Shown: positions 45,225-59,710, counted from the stretch's first letter. The stretch is 64,000 bases of DNA from Gordonia soli NBRC 108243 (GCF_000334455.1 NZ_BANX01000018.1:46278-110277), one strand, 5' to 3'. Notes: generated by a model not told the origin, from the letters alone. Numbers and translations are program-made.

Positions 45225-45717
45225 GTGAAACGGAACCCTCACTGGGTCGTGCTACTGCTCACTCTGTGTCTGTGCTTGTCAGGGTGCTCGCTGCTGCCCC
45301 GACTGTCAGGGTTCGCCCCCGAACCCGCCGACCCGCCATGTCACACACCAGCGTTCCCCCCCCAACCCGAACACCGAGGCGCTGGGATCCGCGGAACGGT
45401 TCCTCGACATCGCCGAGGCCGCTGCACACAACCTGGGCCGGACAACCACACTGGCCGAGATCACCACCGCCGCCGGATGGAGCCAAGACTGGGACCGCAT
45501 GGTGCAACGCATCTCGTGGATGCACCCGGCGGATCTAAATAGGTTCACCGAGACCACCGGAGTCTGTTGGAGTTACTGGTCCGACGACCTCGAAGGTGCC
45601 GGGCGAGTCGGCTCCTACATCTTCATGCGGGGCAACCAGCCCGTGCAGTCGATCGACTGGGACAAGACCGACCGGTGGCCACTTGCTGACACGGACGATT
45701 CACGGCTGTCCATCTGA
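45225..45717 (+). pseudogene. Lipoprotein (possible immunity protein) split by a C8 frameshift
   Basis: It begins with GTG one base after the toxin stop, with GGAG six bases upstream. The first 21 residues are a lipoprotein signal: basic VKRNP, hydrophobic core WVVLLLTLCLCL, lipobox LSGC with Cys21. The frame continues to TPAFPP at a run of eight C (45356-45363) and then becomes nonsense. From 45364 the next frame encodes a sensible acidic, Trp-rich domain (NPNTEALGSAERFLDIAEAA ... GYS-like SYIFMRGNQPVQSIDWDKTDRW) ending at 45717. Seven C instead of eight would join them into 163 residues. It could be a sequencing error, a phase-variable tract, a +1 programmed frameshift on CCC-C, or a dead gene. 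Position suggests a membrane-anchored immunity protein. Confidence 0.7.
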
Positions 45718-45781
45718 AGGACGCACCCCTCATCCCGGTCACACCGACTGACCCGGTCTTGGAACCAGTCGTGGCGCCGCG

Positions 45782-45904
45782 ATGAGTTGCAGAAATCTCC
45801 TGACCACACGATTACGCATGTTCGTACTCACTGCTGCTCTGACCGCGGTGTTGTCTAGGTCGAGCCCCACAGCGGATCCGCCCGTTCTCTACCCCATCGA
45901 ATAA
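45782..45904 (+). CDS. Possible 40-residue secreted peptide or gene remnant
   Basis: The ATG at 45782 opens 40 codons: basic start MSCRNLLTTRLR, hydrophobic stretch MFVLTAALTAVLS, then SPTADPPVLYPIE and a TAA. It looks like a Sec signal peptide with almost no mature part. There is no Shine-Dalgarno sequence. It may be a fragment of a second exported immunity-type gene or a chance frame. TAA is rare among the genes here. Confidence 0.3.
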   Translation: MSCRNLLTTRLRMFVLTAALTAVLSRSSPTADPPVLYPIE

Positions 45905-45922
45905 GCGGCTGCAGCGAGACTC

Positions 45923-45955
45923 AGCAGTTGGTGTCGCTCACCGACACCAACTGCT
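45923..45955. terminator. Perfect 14-bp stem-loop closing the island
   Basis: AGCAGTTGGTGTCG and its exact complement flank a 5-base loop CTCAC. It sits between the plus-strand cassette and the stop of minus-strand pyrF (45978), so it can end transcription from both sides. There is no T-run on either side, usual for high-GC Actinobacteria. Confidence 0.75.
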
Positions 45956-45977
45956 ACCGATCCGCACAGTTGAGGAC

Positions 45978-46801
45978 CTACAGCGCGGCCTCTACCTCAT
46001 CGCGGGCGGCGAGGGCGGCGTCGCGCAGGCTGGTGACGTCCGGGCCGGCGCGGAGCACTCCGCGGGAACTGGCGGGGACGAGCCACGAACGGTCGGCGCC
46101 GTCGAAGACCTCGGGAAGGTCGGCGGCGGTGGCACCTTGAGCACCGAGGCCCGGCGCCAGGATCGGCCCGCCGAGTGCCGACAGGTCCAGGCCGTGTGCA
46201 CGCGTCGCACCGACCACCAGGCCGACCGTCGCTGCGCCGTCGGCGTTCTCGGCCGCCGCGGTGTCGACGATCGACTGGGCCACCGAGCGTCCATCCGCGT
46301 CGGCGGTCTGCACCGCAGCACCTTCCGGATTGGAGGTGCGGGCCAGTACGAACACGGCCCGCTCCCCCGCTCGCGCGGCGTCGACGGCCGGTGCCAACGC
46401 ACCGAATCCCAGGTATGGCGACACGGTCATCGAATCCGCGCACAGCGGCGAGGTGTCGGCGAGCCAGGCCTGTGCGTAAGCGGCCATGGTCGAGCCGATG
46501 TCGCCGCGTTTGGCATCGGCGATGACCAGTGCGCCCGCTTCCCGACAGCCGGCGATCACCCGTTCGAGCACGGCGAAACCCGCTGCGCCGTACGGCTCGA
46601 AGAAGGCGACCTGAGGTTTGACGAACCCGGCGACAGACCCGAAGGCCTCGACACAGATGTCACCGAATCGACGGAGCCCGTCGATGGTGCCGGGGAGCCC
46701 CCACTGTTCGAGCAACTCGTCGTGCGGATCGATGCCGACACACAACCGGCCTCGCTCGGCCACCACGGCACGATGCCGCGCCGCATAGCCGGTCGGGCTG
46801 G

Positions 46802-46805
<4 letters not shown>
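45978..46805 (-). CDS. pyrF: Orotidine 5'-phosphate decarboxylase
   Basis: 275 residues from the GTG at 46803-46805, which overlaps the carB stop as GTGA. Last step of UMP synthesis. The actinobacterial (group III) type is recognised by [18 protein letters not shown] and the catalytic Lys/Asp pair in [31 protein letters not shown] and [12 protein letters not shown] bind phosphate. It is the final gene of the pyr operon and ends beside the hairpin at 45923-45955. Confidence 0.96.
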
Positions 46806-50142
<3,337 letters not shown>

Positions 50143-50143
<1 letters not shown>

Positions 50144-51345
50144 CAGGCCCTCGTTCCGTGTGCGCGGTCACCGTCGAGGACGGTGACGAACTTGTCGAAG
50201 AGGTAGGCGGCATCGTGTGGGCCGGCCGCCGCCTCGGGGTGGTACTGCACGGAGAAGCCCCGGCCGGAGAGCAATTCGACTCCCTCGACCGTTCCGTCGT
50301 TGGCGCAGACATGACTGACGCGGGCGCGACCGAAGTCGGTGTCGAACTCCTCGCCTGCCTCGCCTTCGAGCGCGAAGCCGTGGTTCTGCGCGGTGATCGA
50401 CACCGCGCCCGTCGCATGATCGATCACCGGGATGTTGATGCCGCGGTGACCGAACTTCATCTTGTAGGTGCTGCGGCCGAGCGCGCGTCCGAAGATCTGG
50501 TTGCCGAAGCAGATGCCGAAGAGCGGGATGTCGGCACCGAGCACCTCGCGGGTCAGGCCCACCACTGCATCGGCGGTCGCGGGATCACCGGGACCGTTGG
50601 ACAAGAACACACCGTCGGGCGCGATGTCGCGGATGGCGTCGAATCCGGCGCTCGCGGGCAGGACGTGGACGCGCACACCACGTTCGGCGAACATGCGCGG
50701 AGTGTTGGTCTTGATGCCGAGGTCGACCGCGGCGACGGTGTACCGGTGTTCCGTGGTCGGCTCGACGACGTAGCCCTCGGCCGTGGTGACCTCACCGGCG
50801 AGATCGGCACCGGACATCGACGGCTGGTCGCGCACCCGGCCCACGAGTTCGTCGACCGCCGCGTCCGAGACGCGACCGCCGGTCTCCCCGCCGGGAAGCG
50901 CGGCGCCGCTGAAGACGCCGGCCCGCATCGACCCGTGGTCACGCAGGATTCGGACGACCGTGCGGGTGTCGATGCCGGAGATCCCGACGATCCCCTGGCG
51001 CACCAGTTCGTCCTCGAGCGAGGTGGTCGCACGCCAGCTCGACACCCGGCGGGTGGGATTGCGGACCGCATACCCCGCGACCCAGATCTTGCCGGAGTCC
51101 CCGGAATCGGCGTCACTGCCCGCACTGCCGGTGCTCTCGCCGTCCTCGGTGTTCCACCCGGTGTTGCCGATCTGCGGTGCTGTCGCCACCACGATCTGAC
51201 GGTGGTAGCTCGGATCGGTCAGGGTCTCCTGGTAGCCGGTCATCGCAGTGCAGAAGACCGCCTCGCCGAGGGTCTCCCCGACTGCTCCGTAGGCGCGGCC
51301 GGTGAACACCTGACCGTTCTCCAGCACGAGTACTGCAGTGCTCAT
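50143..51345 (-). CDS. carA: Carbamoyl-phosphate synthase small subunit
   Basis: 400 residues from the ATG at 51343-51345. The N-terminal domain interacts with CarB; the C-terminal class I glutaminase has the nucleophile Cys in [10 protein letters not shown] and the His-Glu of [11 protein letters not shown]. An acidic Gly/Ser/Asp-rich insertion of about 14 residues (about 70-84) follows IGNTGWN, where most CarA proteins have only a short DED loop. It overlaps the membrane-protein gene upstream (ATGA) and carB downstream. Confidence 0.96.
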
Positions 51346-51977
51346 TCGTCGTCTTTCTTGTTCTCGTCGGCGGGTTCGACCACCGAGGGCGCGGTGTGCG
51401 AAGCGTCTGGGCGCGCGGGATTCGGATCCACGACGGCGGTGCCCGGAGCCGGTTCGTCGGACAGGGTGAGGTCCGAATGAGTGGTGTCGGCCTCGTGGTC
51501 GGCCACCCATCCGGGATAGACGGTCTTGTCATCGGCGCGCAGTCCGGAGTCGATCTCGGTGCCGTTCGGGAGTCGCCAACGGATGGCGAGCACCCCGTCG
51601 GCGGACATCACCTTGCCGGCGAGTCCGCGTTCGGTACGGACCGCGGTGATGGACCCACGGGGGATCCAGATCGAACTCGCACCCTTGCGCGTGATCAGCA
51701 GCCCGCCGGTGTGGGCGCTCAGCGCCGCTGACGCGCGATCGCCGATGTCGCCGACTGCGACCCGGTCCTGCCAGCTCGGGGCAAACGTGCTGCCCACGTA
51801 CAATCCGGTGTCGGGTCCGCGCAACGCAGGTCCGGGATCGGCCGGTACCTCGGGCAGCTGGCCGACGATGTCGGCCTGGCGTCGACCGCGGTTGCGCCAA
51901 CCACGCAGGACGAGCGCGACCAATCCTGCCCACACCAACAGCACGACCACCACGATCACCACGTCGAAGCCGCTCAT
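51342..51977 (-). CDS. Membrane-anchored conserved protein in the pyr operon (Rv1382-like)
   Basis: 211 residues from the ATG at 51975-51977, with AGGAGG seven bases upstream. One N-terminal membrane helix (about 5-24) is followed by a cytoplasmic beta-rich domain (about 55-165) with [22 protein letters not shown] and [26 protein letters not shown], then a Pro/Asp-rich tail. It resembles the PH-like actinobacterial transporter-accessory proteins found between pyrC and carA in mycobacteria. Function unknown. Four-base overlaps on both sides tie it to pyrimidine synthesis genes. Confidence 0.85.
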   Translation of the reverse strand: MSGFDVVIVVVVLLVWAGLVALVLRGWRNRGRRQADIVGQLPEVPADPGPALRGPDTGLYVGSTFAPSWQDRVAVGDIGDRASAALSAHTGGLLITRKGASSIWIPRGSITAVRTERGLAGKVMSADGVLAIRWRLPNGTEIDSGLRADDKTVYPGWVADHEADTTHSDLTLSDEPAPGTAVVDPNPARPDASHTAPSVVEPADENKKDDE

Positions 51978-53302
51978 CGCGTCACCTCCTGGTCGCGGGC
52001 GGTGACAACGCCGCGCAACACGGTCGCCGTCACGGTGGCGGGCAGCGTCATCGACTCGTACGGGGTGTTCTGGGAGAGGCTGGCCAATCGATCGGCCTCG
52101 ACCACCCACGAGGTGTCCGGGTCGACGACGGCGAGGTTGCCCGGCTCGCCGACCGCGATCGGGCGCCCCTGGTCCGGCAACCCGACGATCTCTGCGGGAC
52201 GTTCGCTCATCACCCGCGCGACGCCGCGCCAGTCCAGCAACCCGGTCGTCACCATCGTCTCGACGACGATGGAGAGTGCAGTCTGCAGACCGAGCATGCC
52301 GGGCCGGGCCTGAGCGAACTCACAGCACTTCTCCTGTGCTGCATGGGGTGCGTGGTCGGTCGCGACACAATCGACGATGCCGTCCGCCAGCGCCTGGCGC
52401 AGCGCAGCTTTGTCACGCTCCTCACGCAGCGGCGGGTTGACCTTGTTGACCGCGTCGTAGGTCGTCAGCCGCGAGTCGTCCAGCAGCAGGTGGTGCGGGG
52501 TGACCTCGGCCGTGATGTCGATGCCCTGGCCGCGTGCCCAGCGCAGCAGTTCCACGGTGCCCTCGGTCGAGGCGTGGCAGATGTGCACCCGGGTGCCCGC
52601 GTCGCGGGCGAGCAGCGCGTCACGGACCACGATCGACTCCTCGGCCGCCCGGGGCCATCCCGTCAGCCCCAGGCGCGCGGCCGTCGGCCCTTCGTGTGCG
52701 ATGGCACCGATCGTCAGGCGTGGCTCCTCTGCGTGCTGGGCGATGAGGACGCCGAGGCCCTTCGCGTATTCCAGCGCGCGGCGCATGATCAGGGGGTCGT
52801 GGACGCACTTGCCGTCGTCGCTGAACATCCGGACACCGGCCACGCCGCCGGCCATCATGCCCATCTCGGCCAACTGGGTGCCCTCGAGTCCGACGGTGAC
52901 CGCCCCGACCGGGTGCACGTCGACCAGACCGATGTCGCGTCCGGCGCGCCAGACGTTGTCGGTGACGGTCGAGTTGTCGGCGACCGGGTCGGTGTTGGCC
53001 ATCGCGAAGACGGCGGTGTATCCACCGAGAGCCGCTGCGGCGGAGCCGGTCCGGATGGTCTCGGTGTCCTCACGTCCGGGTTCCCGAAGGTGCGTGTGCA
53101 GATCGACGAATCCCGGCAGCAGTACCGCGCCGCCACCCTCGATGCGATCGGCGCCGGCCGGCGCCGCGATGTCGTGACCGATCTCGGTGATGACACCGTC
53201 GACGACCAGGACATCGACCGATGCACCGTCGCCGTAGGGCCGGACATCGGCGATCAACACCGAACCCGACGATGCGGAGGGTCCGGTGGCGGCGGCGGTC
53301 AC
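51974..53302 (-). CDS. pyrC: Dihydroorotase
   Basis: 442 residues from the GTG at 53300-53302, overlapping the pyrB stop (GTGA). It is a type I amidohydrolase that closes carbamoyl aspartate to dihydroorotate. Metal ligands lie in [15 protein letters not shown], the His of [14 protein letters not shown] and the Asp of [14 protein letters not shown]. The actinobacterial enzyme is not fused to PyrB. Its stop overlaps the membrane-protein gene by four bases. Confidence 0.96.
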   Translation of the reverse strand: MTAAATGPSASSGSVLIADVRPYGDGASVDVLVVDGVITEIGHDIAAPAGADRIEGGGAVLLPGFVDLHTHLREPGREDTETIRTGSAAAALGGYTAVFAMANTDPVADNSTVTDNVWRAGRDIGLVDVHPVGAVTVGLEGTQLAEMGMMAGGVAGVRMFSDDGKCVHDPLIMRRALEYAKGLGVLIAQHAEEPRLTIGAIAHEGPTAARLGLTGWPRAAEESIVVRDALLARDAGTRVHICHASTEGTVELLRWARGQGIDITAEVTPHHLLLDDSRLTTYDAVNKVNPPLREERDKAALRQALADGIVDCVATDHAPHAAQEKCCEFAQARPGMLGLQTALSIVVETMVTTGLLDWRGVARVMSERPAEIVGLPDQGRPIAVGEPGNLAVVDPDTSWVVEADRLASLSQNTPYESMTLPATVTATVLRGVVTARDQEVTR

Positions 53303-54270
53303 GACTGTGCTCCTGACGTCGAAGTGGTTGCGGGAGAGGAGTCCTCGGTGCCGACGAGCAGGCGGAAGAGCACCGCCATGCGCACGTGGACACCGTTGCG
53401 GACCTGTTCGAGGATGGTCGTCTTCGGCGAGTCGGCGACCGACCAGCCGATCTCCATGCCCCGCAGCATCGGCCCCGGGTGCAGGACCACCGCGTGATCG
53501 TCGAGAAGGGCGAGACGACGGTCGTTGAGGCCGTAGCGGACCGAGTACTCGCGTGCGCTCGGGAAGAACCCGCCGTTCATCCGCTCGGCCTGGACCCGCA
53601 ACATCATCACCGCGTCGACACCCGCGAGTTCCGCGTCGAGGTCGGTAGACACCTGGACCGGCCACTGCTCGACACCCACCGGGACCAGGGTCGGCGGTGC
53701 GACGAGCACCACTTCCGCGCCGAGGGTTGCGAGCAGGTGCGCGTTGGAGCGGGCCACCCGCGAGTGCAGGATGTCGCCGACGATCGCGACGCGGCGATCT
53801 CGCAGTGAGCCCAGCCGTTGGCGCAGCGTGAGGGCGTCCAGCAGCGCCTGCGTGGGATGCTCGTGCATCCCGTCGCCCGCGTTGATCACGGCGGGGCCGC
53901 CGTCGGCGTCGGCGGTCCATTCGGCGATCTGCTGGGCGGCGCCGGAGGCGGGATGGCGTACGACCAGCGCGTCGGCACCGGCCGCGCGCAACGTCTTCGC
54001 AGTGTCTCGCAGCGACTCGCCCTTGCCCGCAGACGAACTCGAGGCCGAGACGTTGATCACGTCGGCGCTCATCCATTTGCCCGCGACCTCGAAGGACACC
54101 CGCGTCCTGGTCGAGTTCTCGTAGAAGACGGTCATCACCGTGCGACCACGCAAAGTCGGTAGCTTGCGGACCTCGCGACCCGTCAGCGCCTGCTCGAAGC
54201 GTTCCGCCTCGTCCAGCAACTCGGTCGCCTCGTCGGCGCTCAGGTCGGCAGTGGAGAGCAGATGACGCAT
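53299..54270 (-). CDS. pyrB: Aspartate carbamoyltransferase catalytic subunit
   Basis: 323 residues. It condenses carbamoyl phosphate with aspartate. The carbamoyl-phosphate motif [13 protein letters not shown] and the [13 protein letters not shown] and [12 protein letters not shown] motifs are intact; [12 protein letters not shown] lies near the C-terminus. No regulatory chain gene (pyrI) is present, as usual here. ATG shares one base with the pyrR stop (TGATG). Confidence 0.97.
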   Translation of the reverse strand: MRHLLSTADLSADEATELLDEAERFEQALTGREVRKLPTLRGRTVMTVFYENSTRTRVSFEVAGKWMSADVINVSASSSSAGKGESLRDTAKTLRAAGADALVVRHPASGAAQQIAEWTADADGGPAVINAGDGMHEHPTQALLDALTLRQRLGSLRDRRVAIVGDILHSRVARSNAHLLATLGAEVVLVAPPTLVPVGVEQWPVQVSTDLDAELAGVDAVMMLRVQAERMNGGFFPSAREYSVRYGLNDRRLALLDDHAVVLHPGPMLRGMEIGWSVADSPKTTILEQVRNGVHVRMAVLFRLLVGTEDSSPATTSTSGAQS

Positions 54271-54878
54271 CAGGACTCTGCCTCCTGATCCGACGAGCGT
54301 TGTCGCGCACCGGAACTCAGGACGACCTCGTCGATGCCGTCGTGCTCGACCAGGTGCACCGACACCGACTCCTCGCGCGAGGTCGGGATGTTCTTGCCGA
54401 CGTAGTCGGCCCGCAGCGGGAGCTCGCGATGTCCACGATCGACCAGGACCGCCAACTGCACAGAAGCGGGGCGACCGAGATCGCGGAGGGCATCCAGCGC
54501 CGCCCGTACGGTGCGACCGGAGTACAGGACGTCGTCGACGAGGATGACGATCGCGTCGTCCACCCCGCCGGCCGGAACCACGGTCCGCTCCAGGGGCCGA
54601 TGTGGTTTGGCCCGCAGGTCGTCGCGGTAGAGCGTGATGTCGAGGAAGCCGACCGGGATGTCCACCCCGGCGAACTCGGAGATCCGCGCCGCCAGACGCT
54701 CCGCCAGCGTCGTACCGCGGGTCGGGATGCCGATGATCACCACTCGGGACGACGCCGGGTTGTCCAGCGCGGTCTTCTCGATGACCTGATGAGCGACCCG
54801 GGCGATTGTCCGGGAGACGTCTGCTGCGTCGAGCAGGACGCGGGAATCGGAAACGGACGCACCTTCGATCGGTGTCAC
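54270..54878 (-). CDS. pyrR: PyrR, pyrimidine operon RNA-binding regulator / uracil phosphoribosyltransferase
   Basis: 202 residues from a GTG with AAGGAGG eight bases upstream. The phosphoribosyltransferase motif [19 protein letters not shown] binds PRPP. The protein binds pyr leader RNA in the presence of UMP or UTP. In mycobacteria it is reported to block translation rather than cause attenuation, which matches the RNA site next to its own ribosome-binding site here. First gene of pyrR-pyrB-pyrC-(membrane protein)-carA-carB-pyrF. Confidence 0.96.
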   Translation of the reverse strand: MTPIEGASVSDSRVLLDAADVSRTIARVAHQVIEKTALDNPASSRVVIIGIPTRGTTLAERLAARISEFAGVDIPVGFLDITLYRDDLRAKPHRPLERTVVPAGGVDDAIVILVDDVLYSGRTVRAALDALRDLGRPASVQLAVLVDRGHRELPLRADYVGKNIPTSREESVSVHLVEHDGIDEVVLSSGARQRSSDQEAES

Positions 54879-54889
54879 CCAGCCGACCT

Positions 54890-54922
54890 CCTTCTCCGCC
54901 TCACAGGACGGATCGTTAAAGG
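54890..54922 (-). promoter_or_regulatory. PyrR-binding RNA hairpin over the pyrR ribosome site
   Basis: The leader contains UUUAAC (54920-54915) and GUCCUGUGAGGC (54909-54898). The latter has the hexaloop CUGUGA, fitting the PyrR consensus C-N-G-N-G-A, flanked by the conserved GUC/GGC. A lower stem CCUU/AAGG (54922-54919 with 54893-54890) uses part of the AAGGAGG ribosome-binding site. Bound PyrR would lock the hairpin and shut off translation of the operon. Confidence 0.75.
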
Positions 54923-54939
54923 ATGTCTGTCATCGCGAT

Positions 54940-54945
54940 ACTTTA
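54940..54945 (-). promoter_or_regulatory. -10 box (TAAAGT) for the pyr operon
   Basis: TAAAGT on the minus strand fits TANNNT. A start about seven bases later (near 54933) would give a leader of about 55 bases that contains the whole PyrR hairpin. No clear -35 box. Confidence 0.5.
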
Positions 54946-54985
54946 CACCGACGCGCGGTAAAAGCCGGAGTCGGTCACGGGCGCA

Positions 54986-55471
54986 TCAGTCCGTCGAGGC
55001 CCCGTCTGCATCTCGGCCCCCGGCGACCGCACCGTGAGCGGCGCGGACCTGCGGAGCGAGGTCGGCGATACGCGCGAGCACACCGTTGACGAAGGCCGGC
55101 GAGTCGTCGGTCGACAGCTCCTTGGCCAGTTCCACGGCCTCGTCGACGATCACGACCGGGTCGACGTCCACGGAGTTGAACAGTTCCCACGTCGCCAGGC
55201 GGAGGATCGCCCGGTCGACTGCAGGAAGTCGCGGTAGCGTCCAGTCCCGCAGATGCGAGGAGACCACCGCATCGATCTGGGCCTGGTCGGCACTCAGACC
55301 GTCGATGACCACCGCGGTGTAGTCGTGGATGGTGCCGACCGACTCGTCGTCGCGGACGTACTCACGCCGTTCCGAGACGAGCTGAGCCGGACTGACCTTC
55401 TTGGCCTCTGCCTCGAAGAGCAGGTCGACCGCGCGCTTGCGCGCCTTGTGCCGGGTGCCTGGTCGTTTCAC
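54986..55471 (-). CDS. nusB: Transcription antitermination factor NusB
   Basis: 161 residues, all-helical. With NusE (S10) it binds boxA RNA and supports rRNA antitermination. The N-terminal [20 protein letters not shown] and the central [43 protein letters not shown] region are typical. GTG start two bases after efp. The final 20 residues are Gly/Ala-rich and variable. The efp-nusB pair is conserved in Actinobacteria. Confidence 0.95.
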   Translation of the reverse strand: MKRPGTRHKARKRAVDLLFEAEAKKVSPAQLVSERREYVRDDESVGTIHDYTAVVIDGLSADQAQIDAVVSSHLRDWTLPRLPAVDRAILRLATWELFNSVDVDPVVIVDEAVELAKELSTDDSPAFVNGVLARIADLAPQVRAAHGAVAGGRDADGASTD

Positions 55472-55473
55472 GA

Positions 55474-56037
55474 TCAGGAGTTGACGCGACCGAGGTAGCT
55501 GCCGTCGCGGGAGTCGACCTTCAGCTTGTCACCGGTGTTGATGAACAGCGGGACCTGGATCTCGGCGCCGGTCTCCATCGTCGCCGGCTTGGTGCCGCCC
55601 GTGGAGCGGTCACCCTGCAGCCCCGGGTCGGTCTGCGACACGATGAGTTCGACGGTGACAGGCAACTCGACGTAGAGCGGATTGCCCTCGTGGACCGCGA
55701 CCTGCACCTTCAGGTTCTCGAGCAAGAACCGTGCGCCGTCGCCGACGGTTCCCGGCTGCACGTTGATCTGCTCGAAGTTCTCCGCGTCCATGAACACGTA
55801 ATCCGAACCGTCGTTGTACAGGTAGGTCATGTCGCGACGGTCGACCGTCGCGGTCTCGACCTTGACGCCGGCGTTGAACGTCTTGTCGACGATCTTGCCG
55901 CTCAGCACGTTCTTGATCTTGGTCCGCACGAACGCGGGGCCCTTGCCCGGCTTGACGTGCTGGAACTCTTGGATCTGCCAGAGCTGGTCGTCCATACGCA
56001 GCACGAGGCCGTTCTTGAAATCGGCGGTGGTCGCCAT
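55474..56037 (-). CDS. efp: Elongation factor P
   Basis: 187 residues in three beta-barrel domains. It rescues ribosomes stalled at polyproline. The tip loop is VKPGKGPA with Lys32; no epmA/epmB or earP gene is in the window, agreeing with the unmodified Lys typical of Actinobacteria. The C-terminal segment ([22 protein letters not shown] ... RDGSYLGRV) is standard. It lies between pepQ (94 bp) and nusB (2 bp). Confidence 0.97.
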   Translation of the reverse strand: MATTADFKNGLVLRMDDQLWQIQEFQHVKPGKGPAFVRTKIKNVLSGKIVDKTFNAGVKVETATVDRRDMTYLYNDGSDYVFMDAENFEQINVQPGTVGDGARFLLENLKVQVAVHEGNPLYVELPVTVELIVSQTDPGLQGDRSTGGTKPATMETGAEIQVPLFINTGDKLKVDSRDGSYLGRVNS

Positions 56038-56131
56038 GGTGTTCGCTCTTCCTCTCCCGCGACGGGGTGGTCGGTTCGCGCCGATCGGCGCGTGCCGGGA
56101 GTCGGGGCTCCCGGTCGGGATCCGACGACCC

Positions 56132-57247
56132 TCAGATGACGGTGAATGTCTTGTCGGTGGACGTCAGCAGTTCCGGCTCGCCGTCGGAGACGACGAGTGT
56201 GTCCTCGATCCTGACGCCACCTCGACCGGGGAGGTAGACGCCGGGCTCGACGGTGACCGCTGCGCCGGATGGCAGTGTACCCGTCGCCGTGGCACCGATT
56301 CCGGGCGCTTCGTGGATCTGCAGACCGACGCCGTGGCCGAGACCGTGCACGTAATGCTCACCGTGACCGGCCTCGACGATCACCGACCGGGCGGCGTCGT
56401 CGACACCACGCAGGTCCGCGCCGGGGTGCAGGGCTGCGCGACCGGCCGTTTGGGCGGTCGCGACGAGGTCGTAGATCTCACGCTGCCAGTCGGCGGCCCG
56501 GCTCAGCACGAAGGTGCGGGTCATGTCGGAGTGGTACCCGCCGGACACCGCACCGAAGTCGATCTTCACCAGGTCGCCGTCGGCCAACACGGCCGAGGTG
56601 GGGCGATGGTGCGGGACCGCGGAGTTGGGCCCCGCGGCGACGATCGTCTCGAACGCGATGGCGTCGGCGCCCAGTGCGTACATCTCCCACTCGAGGGCGC
56701 GGGCCACCTCCCGCTCCGTGTGTCCGGCGGTGAGCACGCCCTTGTCGATGATGGATGCCAGCGCCTGATCACCGATCGCGGCCGCGGAGCGGAGCAACGC
56801 CACCTCGCCGGCGTCCTTGACTTCGCGCAGGCGCTCGACGAGACCGGAGAGTCCGACCAACTCCGCGGCCTGGTCGGTGTCACGGTCGATGAGCGCGCGG
56901 TGCGCGGCCACGGTCACCGCGTCGGCCTCGAAACCGATGCGCCGAGCCCCGTGAGTCTCAGCGTGCGCGATCAGCTCCGCCAGCCCGTTGCGGGCGATGA
57001 CCGGTTCCAGGTCGGGGGCCTGCTCGCCGACCTGCGTGACGTACCGGCCGTCGGTGCTGATCCGGTCGGCGGCGGCGTCGGCGGTCCACACCAGGACGGC
57101 CCCGTTGGAGCCGGTGAAGCCGGTGAGATAGCGGACGTTGATCAGGTCGGTGACGACCAGGGCGTCCACCGGGTCGGCCGAGGTGGCCACCGCGGTGCGC
57201 AGGCGGGCGCGTCGGTCCGGGTGGGGCTGGCTGGGTGCGTCGGACAT
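56132..57247 (-). CDS. pepQ: M24 aminopeptidase/Xaa-Pro dipeptidase PepQ
   Basis: 371 residues. An N-terminal creatinase-like domain (about 15-145) precedes the pita-bread metallopeptidase. Dimetal ligands are visible: the two Asp in [19 protein letters not shown], His in [17 protein letters not shown], and two Glu in [21 protein letters not shown]. It removes residues next to proline from peptides in the cytoplasm. Position beside efp is conserved. TAGCGT six bases before the ATG predicts a leaderless mRNA. Confidence 0.95.
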   Translation of the reverse strand: MSDAPSQPHPDRRARLRTAVATSADPVDALVVTDLINVRYLTGFTGSNGAVLVWTADAAADRISTDGRYVTQVGEQAPDLEPVIARNGLAELIAHAETHGARRIGFEADAVTVAAHRALIDRDTDQAAELVGLSGLVERLREVKDAGEVALLRSAAAIGDQALASIIDKGVLTAGHTEREVARALEWEMYALGADAIAFETIVAAGPNSAVPHHRPTSAVLADGDLVKIDFGAVSGGYHSDMTRTFVLSRAADWQREIYDLVATAQTAGRAALHPGADLRGVDDAARSVIVEAGHGEHYVHGLGHGVGLQIHEAPGIGATATGTLPSGAAVTVEPGVYLPGRGGVRIEDTLVVSDGEPELLTSTDKTFTVI

Positions 57248-57253
57248 ACCTCG

Positions 57254-57259
57254 ACGCTA
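57254..57259 (-). promoter_or_regulatory. -10 box (TAGCGT) for leaderless pepQ
   Basis: TAGCGT on the minus strand fits TANNNT, six bases from the ATG of pepQ. It would also drive efp and nusB. Confidence 0.55.
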
Positions 57260-57416
57260 CCGGCCGATCACCTCCTCGACCGACCCCTCGATCGGGGAGA
57301 GCACGACCTGCTCCGGCAGACGTCCGCACCGCGCCGACACCTGTCGGCGACGAGGGCGTTGCGGACATCACGACGCCGATCAGTGGGATGTGTTTCGCAA
57401 CACGTTCCGCCTTCAG

Positions 57417-57422
57417 TAGGGT
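57417..57422 (+). promoter_or_regulatory. -10 box (TAGGGT) for the leaderless B-4DMT gene
   Basis: TAGGGT on the plus strand ends seven bases before the ATG at 57430. No ribosome site is present. The pepQ and B-4DMT promoters are thus divergent within 182 bp. Confidence 0.55.
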
Positions 57423-57429
57423 GTCCGCT

Positions 57430-57930
57430 ATGCATTCGTGGTTGCTGCGCGGTCTCGTCATGACCGCTGTACACGTCGTCGCTCGTGTGCTGCTGGGGGT
57501 CGCGGTTGTCAACGTGCCACTGCAGACCACGGTGTGGAAGACGGTGGCCATCGCCGCCGTCGTCATCGTCGCGCTGCTCTGGGGTGGTGTGGACGGCCTT
57601 CGCGACGCCCGCGCGAACCCGGACCCCGACGACTACGAAGACCTCACCGTCCGTTGGCTGCAGGCCGGCGTTCTCGCCGGTGTGCTCGCGGGTCTGATCA
57701 GCTGGATCCTCGGCAAGTTCGTCTTCGGTGGCATCGGTCAGCAGGGGCTGTTCGTCGAGATCATCGCGGGCGGCTCGTTCACCGCGCTGCTGGTCTTCGT
57801 CCCTGCCTTCGTCGGTGCTGCTGTCGGTCGCTGGCTGATCCGCCGCGACTACAACAAGAAGCACCCGGTCGAGGACGACTGGTCGGTGCACGAGGACCGT
57901 TCACAGGACGCCGAGCACGCCGCTCGCTGA
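57430..57930 (+). CDS. B-4DMT-family membrane protein (Rv2536-like)
   Basis: 166 residues with four membrane helices (about 5-25, 38-54, 75-97 and 106-128) and a charged cytoplasmic tail ending in HEDRSQDAEHAAR. The loop GGVDGLRDARANPDPDDYEDLTVRWLQAG after the second helix is conserved in mycobacterial homologues. The four-helix layout is the basis of the B-4DMT name; a transport substrate has not been shown to my knowledge. It is convergent with aroB, with a hairpin between. Confidence 0.85.
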   Translation: MHSWLLRGLVMTAVHVVARVLLGVAVVNVPLQTTVWKTVAIAAVVIVALLWGGVDGLRDARANPDPDDYEDLTVRWLQAGVLAGVLAGLISWILGKFVFGGIGQQGLFVEIIAGGSFTALLVFVPAFVGAAVGRWLIRRDYNKKHPVEDDWSVHEDRSQDAEHAAR

Positions 57931-58023
57931 GCGCTGCCGAGCAGGCCCTGACCGCGTCGGAGACCTGCTCGTGCGCTGATCGGCCGCTGGCAGCGCGTCG
58001 CCTCCGCCACCCGGTCCGCACCG

Positions 58024-59706
<1,683 letters not shown>

Positions 59707-59710
<4 letters not shown>

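Noticed and set aside
43003..45960. Mobile element or prophage fragment carrying the cassette
   Set aside because: No integrase, transposase, tRNA gene, target-site duplication or long terminal repeats could be seen at the borders, although mIHF next door is an integration cofactor.
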